In this document: one piece after another, positions 62,541 through 64,000 of the stretch
Layout: every line of letters begins with the position of its first letter
How positions within the stretch are numbered: position 1 is the first letter of the stretch
Source of the DNA: Paludibacteraceae bacterium
GTDB taxonomy: Bacteria; Bacteroidota; Bacteroidia; Bacteroidales; Paludibacteraceae
NCBI GenBank assembly: GCA_024399655.1
Contig: JAKSNP010000002.1
Span: 124,001-188,000, forward strand
Length of the DNA stretch: 64,000 bases
Reading direction: 5' to 3'
Program-made: the position numbers and the translations under genes
The notes under the pieces: generated by a model
The model's input: only the letters and a program-made list of their open reading frames with translations
Told to the model about the DNA's origin: nothing
The model's database searches: none

Positions 62541-63065
62541 TTAGTCGGCAGTAGTAGCCAGAGGTGCTGCTTGTACATATACGCGGGCAGCCAGTTCTTT
62601 ATCCAGTTGATACATGCCGTAACCGTTGTCACCGATCATCTTGAGTTTTTGAACTAACTCTACTGCATGTTCTTCTTCTTCTACCTGCTCGTCGATAAAC
62701 CATTGTAAACGGCTCTGCATTGCATAGTCGTTCTCTTCGATGGCAATAGTCATCAAATTATTGATCAGAGAGGTCACTTTCTGCTCGTGTTCGTAGGTGT
62801 GCTCGTAAGCTGCAAGCGGACTCTTCCATTCGGTTTCTACGCTGTCGATGGCTTTCAGAATAACGCGACCGCCGCGGCTAACCAGATAATTATAGAATAT
62901 TTGAGCATGATCTTGTTCCTCCTTGAATTGGATGGCAAACCAATTGGCGATTCCGGGATAACCGGCATCTTGGCAGTAAGCAGACATACTTAAATACAAA
63001 TAAGCTGACCACATCTCAGCATTGATTTGGGCGTTGATGGCGTCCTGTAATCGTTTGGAAATCAT
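62541..63065 (-). CDS. ftnA: Ferritin
   Basis: A 174-residue, 24-mer-type iron storage protein. The ferroxidase residues appear in AQINAEMWSAYLYLSM (Glu), FKEEQDHAQIFY (Glu, His) and the later ENDYAMQSRLQWFIDEQ. The length is normal. It is expressed from a perfect promoter that carries a PerR-type palindrome. Confidence 0.95.
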   Translation of the reverse strand: MISKRLQDAINAQINAEMWSAYLYLSMSAYCQDAGYPGIANWFAIQFKEEQDHAQIFYNYLVSRGGRVILKAIDSVETEWKSPLAAYEHTYEHEQKVTSLINNLMTIAIEENDYAMQSRLQWFIDEQVEEEEHAVELVQKLKMIGDNGYGMYQLDKELAARVYVQAAPLATTAD

Positions 63066-63118
63066 AGTAATTTAAATTTAAGTGTTAATTAATTTATAGA
63101 TAATATTTTCAGTTAACT

Positions 63119-63135
63119 TTTAGAATAATTCTAAA
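63119..63135. promoter_or_regulatory. PerR-type box at the ferritin promoter
   Basis: TTTAGAAT-A-ATTCTAAA is a perfect 8-1-8 inverted repeat. It contains the 7-1-7 form TTAGAATnATTCTAA known for PerR in Gram-positive bacteria. It lies just downstream of the -7 box, over the expected transcription start. Confidence 0.75.
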
Positions 63136-63142
63136 TTTTTTG

Positions 63143-63174
63143 CAAAGGTACAACTTTTTTTTGACACTACCAAA
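63143..63174 (-). promoter_or_regulatory. Promoter for ferritin
   Basis: Reverse strand: TTTG (63171-63174), a 20-base spacer and TACCTTTG (63143-63150). Confidence 0.87.
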
Positions 63175-63190
63175 TATTTGCTCAAAAAAA

Positions 63191-63979
63191 TCAGTAGCCT
63201 ATTTTTTTTAGGTAGGGAATTAAAATGCGGCCCATCTTTCTGCTGTGTCGGATATACGATCCGTGATCTTCTCCTGGCAGAATCATAGCCTCACCATTGG
63301 GGATGTTTTCTGCAATGAGACGTGTATGAGATTCGTATATCAGGTCATTTTCGCCACTGATAATTAAGGATGGGCATTGGATAGTCTGCATGTCCTCAGC
63401 AGTCATATTGGGTTCATAAAGCATCATCTTGAATAAAGGTGGATCGTCTTTGTGTGCTTCACGGACAGAATCGATATTCAGGAAATCGTCTCCGCAATCT
63501 TCCGGGAAGATATTCGCTCCGCTGGTAACTATAGCGGAAACCGTTCCCGGATGTATTACTTCCATTTGAAGAGCAATGATACCTCCGTCACTCCAGCCAT
63601 ATACTACAGGTTTGCCCAAATGCAACAGATTGATCATTTGATACATGTCCTCGGCCATATCTATATAGTGGTATTCTTCTAGAGGGGCGTTCGCACCTTG
63701 TCCACGGCTATCGGGGGCATATACAAGATAGCCGGCTTGAGCCAATTGGTTGGTTAGGATTTTTAATTTTCCGTGATGTCCTCCGTTTCCGTGTAGCAGG
63801 AGTACGGGTTTCCCGTTTTTGGCACCTTTGATGAGGTAGGTAAGGTTCACTCCGTTCACGTCAATCGTGTGGAGTTCGTTTATAGTAGTTGCCTGCTTGC
63901 GGACTACAATTACTACTATGGTTCCTATAACTGCAAGCGCTATGTATAGCATAAATGATGAAAAGGGTGTTTGTGTCAT
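63191..63979 (-). CDS. Alpha/beta hydrolase, membrane-anchored
   Basis: A 262-residue hydrolase with an N-terminal hydrophobic segment (~8-28). The oxyanion-side motif is LLHGNGGHHGKL and the nucleophile elbow is YGWSDGGIIAL (Ser). The Asp lies in ISGENDLIY and the His in GEDHGSYIRH. The catalytic triad is complete. The substrate is unknown. The start MTQTPFSSFMLYI is close to the window edge; a later Met (MLYIAL) is possible. Confidence 0.87.
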   Translation of the reverse strand: MTQTPFSSFMLYIALAVIGTIVVIVVRKQATTINELHTIDVNGVNLTYLIKGAKNGKPVLLLHGNGGHHGKLKILTNQLAQAGYLVYAPDSRGQGANAPLEEYHYIDMAEDMYQMINLLHLGKPVVYGWSDGGIIALQMEVIHPGTVSAIVTSGANIFPEDCGDDFLNIDSVREAHKDDPPLFKMMLYEPNMTAEDMQTIQCPSLIISGENDLIYESHTRLIAENIPNGEAMILPGEDHGSYIRHSRKMGRILIPYLKKIGY

Positions 63980-64000
63980 TTGGTATTTTTATGGTATTTA

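Overview
The window is a chromosomal segment of a Bacteroidota bacterium, most likely of the order Bacteroidales. The evidence is the promoter architecture and the gene families. About twenty promoters show the Bacteroidota -33 TTTG / -7 TAnnTTTG pattern with a spacer of almost always 20 bases. Lineage-typical families include DUF5606, DUF3127, a short HsdR-N endonuclease-like protein, an N-terminal-rubredoxin rubrerythrin, a SusC-like thiamine receptor behind a TPP riboswitch, and a helix-hairpin-helix outer-membrane barrel. I see no insertion sequence, prophage, CRISPR array or rRNA operon. Most of the window is ordinary core genome, densely packed in short operons.

Layout. 1-2 kb: smpB (cut by the window edge), diverging from DUF5606 and coiled-coil/zinc-ribbon genes. 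2-7.6 kb: the elongasome operon mreB-mreC-mreD-mrdA-rodA (minus strand), then tRNA-Asn. 8-13.8 kb (plus): sugar/adenosine kinase, plsC-dacB-birA, rfbB, rpiB. 13.8-14.9 kb: a gene-poor, hairpin-rich patch with a small hypothetical gene. 14.9-16.9 kb: marC-queG diverging from efp. 17-24 kb: a seven-gene minus-strand operon HD hydrolase-lpxD-lpxC-lpxA-glnS-HsdR_N-phoH. 24.6-27.9 kb: lytTR-upp-dprA, tRNA-Ser and a lipoprotein. 28-37 kb (plus): typA-tig, mpl, a dCMP deaminase-like gene, an S41 protease and the HhH barrel. 37-46 kb: sulP, a TPR/PD40 protein, amidohydrolase-ldcA, pgk-DUF3127-phosphoesterase. 46-60 kb: recO, tRNA-Glu-rpsT, an outer-membrane barrel, the TPP-controlled TonB receptor, and ileS-lipoprotein-asmA-dcp-membrane protein. 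60-64 kb: a candidate small RNA, a Nudix regulator, and an oxidative-stress/iron group (Fur-family regulator, rubrerythrin, ferritin with a PerR-type box in its promoter).

Several themes link the genes. Cell-envelope synthesis dominates: elongasome, PBP4, Mpl, LdcA, Lpx enzymes, PlsC, AsmA. Iron and peroxide handling forms a compact regulated block at the right end.

The most unusual signal is outside the genes. A family of degenerate tandem arrays with a constant 11-base period and changing unit sequence occurs at about nine intergenic places, always beyond the 3' end of a transcription unit. Two of the arrays sit in a roughly 180-bp element present in two inverted copies 19 kb apart. The second notable signal is a stand-alone ~225-nt transcription unit (perfect promoter, strong terminator, no credible protein) at 60.2-60.5 kb. 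LpxC without its usual FabZ half, and short QueG and RecO, are smaller departures from the order's norm.
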